A stretch of 64,000 bases of DNA, from assembly GCF_009017415.1 (NCBI RefSeq), contig NC_092406.1, positions 3,472,001-3,536,000 on the forward strand, read 5' to 3'. Every line of letters starts with the position of its first letter. Positions within the stretch are counted from its first letter, which is position 1. The notes under the pieces are model-generated. The model was not told the origin of the DNA. It saw nothing but the letters and a program-made list of their open reading frames with translations, and made no database searches. Positions 60,621-64,000 of the stretch are shown here, in pieces. Position numbers and translations under genes: made by a program. The DNA is from Aspergillus flavus. Its lineage: Eukaryota; Ascomycota; Eurotiomycetes; Eurotiales; Aspergillaceae.

Positions 60621-60932
60621 ATGGTGGACGTGCCACAGCAGCGTTGCACGGTAGCTTCTGTAAGAGCCACCAACAAACTCTTATTTATCAGTTCCTCTGG
60701 CGGGTATGGCGGCGGAGAGTACATATCACCTGCAGAATGCCTGTCGATACCGATCCGCAGAGAGAAAGTTGCTGGCAACACATACCACTTAGTGACGGTC
60801 CAAGCAAGGTACATCCGGTACCGATACGGACTGCTATCACACTTCCTCGTCGCGGGCGGTGGTACAAAGCACAAAGGCTTCGATACCTCGGTGCTACTTA
60901 CACCCTGCCAGCAAGATAAACCTAGTACATAG
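60621..60932 (+). CDS. Possible small orphan gene, 103 codons
   Basis: An ATG frame in a locally GC-richer island of the desert. The product begins MVDVPQQRCTVASVR and contains a Gly-rich word SSSGGYGGGEY; no signal peptide, membrane segment or known domain is seen. Overlapping frames in two other phases show that the island is generally stop-poor, so the frame may be chance. Listed because it is the only desert frame with fairly balanced composition. Confidence 0.2.
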   Translation: MVDVPQQRCTVASVRATNKLLFISSSGGYGGGEYISPAECLSIPIRREKVAGNTYHLVTVQARYIRYRYGLLSHFLVAGGGTKHKGFDTSVLLTPCQQDKPST

Positions 60933-62514
60933 TCGTGGTAGGGAGTTGACGGTCGTCCGGGATTCCACCTGGTTCATTCCGTTGATTTAGCCTGAGTCGA
61001 GAGAGCATCCCTGCAAGTTTGTCCCACATTATCAGCCAACAAAGACAACCAAGCTTTGTCCCCCTCGAATGTAACTTAGCTCTACACTAAGCTACAGTGT
61101 CGTGATTAATATTAATATAGGAGTTATTACTACCTCCTGTCCAGATTTGAGTGCCTGGAAGGATAGGGTTGGAGGCATGTATGGGTGGTATTGTACATTG
61201 TTACGGGACCAATCGGACTTAACACATGACTCAAGTGCCGATGAAGCCGAGACTATTCATGACACTGACCACGACTACTAAACGACTAAACTTCTAGTAC
61301 TTGACTAACTACTCCGTATATCCACGATTTTAGCATCATCCACCAAGTCGTACATGGTATACTTAGGTACAGGACATACCTTCGTCCACCCCTGACTCTC
61401 TCGCTTCCTCTCGCAACTTTTCCCCCTTGAGGATCCCCTTGCTTCCTATTAAGTCGCACGAGGATTTAGTCACACCCATCTGAGACCTGTAGATAGCATT
61501 TAATGCATGCCACTGCAATGCAACCCTTGATTGGAATCAAGGTTGCCAAGCAGGCCTGTGTGTGAAACGTTGCACGGGTTTATCTCCACTAGCATAATCA
61601 GTTTAAGGTAAGGCCAAATAGTCCTCTACCTGAGAAGCTCTGCTTTCTTTCATTCACAAATCAATTCCTTATTCGCTTAAAACATGGAGGGGGGATTTCC
61701 ACAATTGCCCGGGGGTGCGTGTGGTGTGTAATCTAAACAGAGTACGGAGTAACACCCTCCCCCAATAAACCTGAAATCAGGAATGCATGGGATCCCTCTT
61801 CCTGACACGGTGACTGGTTACTTCGGGGAGAGTTGTAGATCAACTACCCGACATAGATAACTTTGAGAGGATCATCCCCCCATTCCCATTTGCATGGTGA
61901 TCGATCACAGATAGTCTGTTGAATTAGGTTAAGGTACGGAAAAAGATAGTTTCGTTTATGCCATTGAGTGAGATTTTTTATTCTATTTAATTTAATCGAT
62001 GTACCCTTTAAGAGCATTATTTTCTTTTTTCTTTCCAGGGAGGAAGTACACAGTCCTCTGTACTCCATCAGTAAAAGACTACTAATAGACCATTGTAGGT
62101 CCCAGCTCTCGGCACCCACCGTTGCCACACTCTTAGTCCATATAGTCTCAGTAACTAGATAACTAGTCTCCCCGAACAAAGAACAACCTACTAAAAAAGT
62201 CCTCCAGTGAGGTACAGTACAACCCCCCATCCATAATCAAAAGTGAAAAAACAAGGTCCGAGGATCCCTATCCTGGCCCTAATACCAAGTGTCAAAGCGC
62301 TGCAGAGCCAAGCCTATCCCCGCCGTCTAAACGAGAAAGAGGAATGAGAGAAAAGAAAAAATGGAAAAAAGAAAAAAAACACGAGAATTTCTGACTGGAT
62401 CCCCAACATTCAGATAGCCAAGGCTTAGCCTAGTGTGGCTGAAGGACTAATCCAACTAGTTTACTTCCGTTGTCTTGCCTCCTGTATTTCCGAGGGGTTC
62501 CGCTGTCGTATCCA

Positions 62515-62580
62515 TGCTTGCATGCATGTATGTATATGTACTGTATGTATGTAAGTATGTACATAGGTAAGTATGTACAG
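62515..62580 (+). repeat. ATGT/GTAT-rich microsatellite
   Basis: Degenerate tetranucleotide repeats of the form TGTA/TATG in the right-hand desert. Simple sequence, no coding content. Confidence 0.6.
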
Positions 62581-64000
62581 TGTACCCGGGGGAGAAATGA
62601 ATTTGAATGTTGAAGATATACCCGAGTGTATATGTGCATGGTCATAATGTGCATACCTACATGGGAATGACAGTTATCATGTGGCTTGTTTTGCTTTTTT
62701 ATTAATAAAAATGAAGATGGGGAAGCTCGCTTCGTATTTCATGCCTAAGTTGGTACTATCTTTGATTGTGACTGCCTCCATTATTATTAAAGACCGGGAA
62801 TACGGGAGTCTAATAGGCTTTTCCACGGATCGGACGGACCGATTAGGTAATTCACAGCGATCGGGAACATTGATTGATTGATTAATAACGAGGAAATAAA
62901 ATGAACCAGAAGTAAGTTTTCATAAAAATATTTTTACTCAAGACTTTTTGTTCACCAGAAGTGTACAAGTGGCCTCAAGGGAAAGTACAAGTTACAGTAA
63001 AGTAAAAGAATAGAATATGACTCAGCATGCCGAGGATTAGCCATGATACGTACGATACGAGGTGGATACGAGTCTACCGGCACTTCTAGGCAGTGTCATC
63101 GCCAGCGGACGCCGGAAAAAGGCCGACATGATATGCTTAACACCAGTAAGGTTGGCAACTTGGCAGTTTTCCCCGCGTGCGATCCTCCGCAGCATTCCCT
63201 CTGAACTTGGACGGAATTTCCGGGCAATCAGAATGTTTTGTTTCGTAATCTAGGGGGAGGGAAGATATGGTCCTTGTCGGAGTGCGGATATAGAAGTTTT
63301 CCAGAGGTAACATGCTTCTAAGAATGTAACAAATAATTATGGTGAAAACACGTTGAGTAAAGTAACTAAAGAGAACAAGATATTCCCTTCTTCGCCTCCT
63401 CCCAATTTCAGCAAATGGAGTCTCAGACCAGTTGAACCAAGTCGGACGTGATTCCTCGTCCGACCGTCGCCAAAACGAGGTGGATCGCCGGCAGCCCAAT
63501 GGGATCGGGGCTTGTAGGCGAGGCTCCGCCCAGACCGCAGCTTGGAGGCATTAAAGTATCCGATGGAACCAGTCAGCATACGCCGGGTCTGGTGTTCCTG
63601 CTTCTTTTAGATAACTCTGTAATCCAGCGGTTAGGTAATATCACTGTCTTATTGGGTCCTCTCGGCCCTCGCCTTCCTTTCCGCCATAGCCGAGACCTGG
63701 CCCCAAGACTAGAGAGACATGGATACCTCACTACTCTGGAGTACAGTACAGTGAGAGTGAGAGTGAGTCTGTGAGATACAAACCTCACGCAGGAAGAACT
63801 TCCAGAATCCGCAATCGAATGATATAAAGAACTCCGGGTCCTCCGGATGATCCACTCAGGGGAAATTGTGGTTCACGATTCCTATTTTCTCTTCAATACA
63901 ACCCTTTCCAGAATCGTATCGGACTCGATTCCGTAACCGCCGACAGGGTGGACTCCCTTCATGTGTGTTGCCTTGTTCTGCCGAGCAGAGTTACATTCTC

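Larger units (their letters stand above)
55967..64000. other. 8.0 kb gene desert upstream of Pac2, to the right edge
   Basis: No convincing gene on either strand. The first ~860 bp (to about 56830) are strongly C/T-rich on the minus strand and are probably the Pac2 leader with an intron. G-runs on the plus strand at 56341-56425, AT-rich and poly-T tracts (56850-56940, 57740-57760), an ATGT-rich microsatellite (62515-62580), and repeated words GTACTGTAC and TACTCCGTA occur. The best isolated frame is 60621-60932 (103 codons). The right end (63000-64000) may be the promoter side of a gene outside the window. Confidence 0.5.

Noticed and set aside
61844..62230. 128-codon minus-strand ATG frame in the right desert
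   Set aside because: AT-rich, composition not coding-like, no conserved motif.
63137..63774. Antisense-overlapping frames of 108-120 codons near the right edge
   Set aside because: The minus frame begins with TTG and neither shows a domain; probably chance.
1..64000. CRISPR arrays, insertion sequences or prophage
   Set aside because: Eukaryotic spliced genes throughout; no repeat-spacer arrays, integrase or transposase frames seen.

Overview
The window is fungal nuclear DNA, most likely from a filamentous ascomycete of the order Eurotiales (Aspergillus/Penicillium type). The evidence is protein-coding genes split by many short GT-AG introns (about 45-140 nt), pyrimidine-rich 5' leaders, single genes on both strands without operons, and fungal families such as SYS1, CWH43, a BYS1/CalA-type thaumatin-like protein, a Zn2Cys6 regulator, DUF2434 and a WOPR (Gti1/Pac2) regulator. 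No rRNA, convincing tRNA, CRISPR, prophage or intact transposon was found. All splice models were built by hand from reading frame, splice consensus and remembered family sequence; none was tested by alignment.

Left half (1-32 kb) is gene-dense and mostly housekeeping: COG5 (partial, off the left edge), a cysteine-rich single-pass membrane protein, a class II aldolase/adducin protein, SYS1, COA6, a Nab3-like RNA-binding protein, a GGQ-motif ribosome-rescue factor, UTP6, CWH43, a lineage-restricted tail-anchored protein, a patch of decayed coding sequence, CFT2 (CPSF100), an APC/GABA-type permease and SEC24. Three concern the secretory pathway (COG5, SYS1, SEC24), one GPI-anchor remodelling (CWH43), three nuclear RNA processing (Nab3, UTP6, CFT2) and two mitochondrial function (COA6, rescue factor). 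This looks like normal fungal gene mixing, not a cluster. Several pairs share divergent promoters: SYS1/COA6, Nab3/rescue factor, UTP6/CWH43 and permease/SEC24.

Right half (32-64 kb) is sparse: a secreted BYS1/CalA-type protein behind a clear TATA box, a full-size ABCG transporter, a Zn2Cys6 transcription factor upstream of it on the same strand, an 8.2 kb gene desert, a DUF2434 multi-pass membrane protein, the WOPR regulator Pac2, and a second desert of 8 kb to the right edge. Both deserts lie upstream of a transcription-factor gene, which is the most striking structural feature. They contain short recurrent motifs and a CGG-N6-CCG palindrome.

No convincing new multi-gene system was seen. 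The best leads are the two deserts and their motifs, the decayed coding patch at 21.5-22.1 kb, unusual splice sites (a GC-AG intron, tandem acceptors 8 nt apart that decide whether a membrane anchor is made, a 99-nt stop-free intron), and a predicted second globular domain in the Nab3-like protein.
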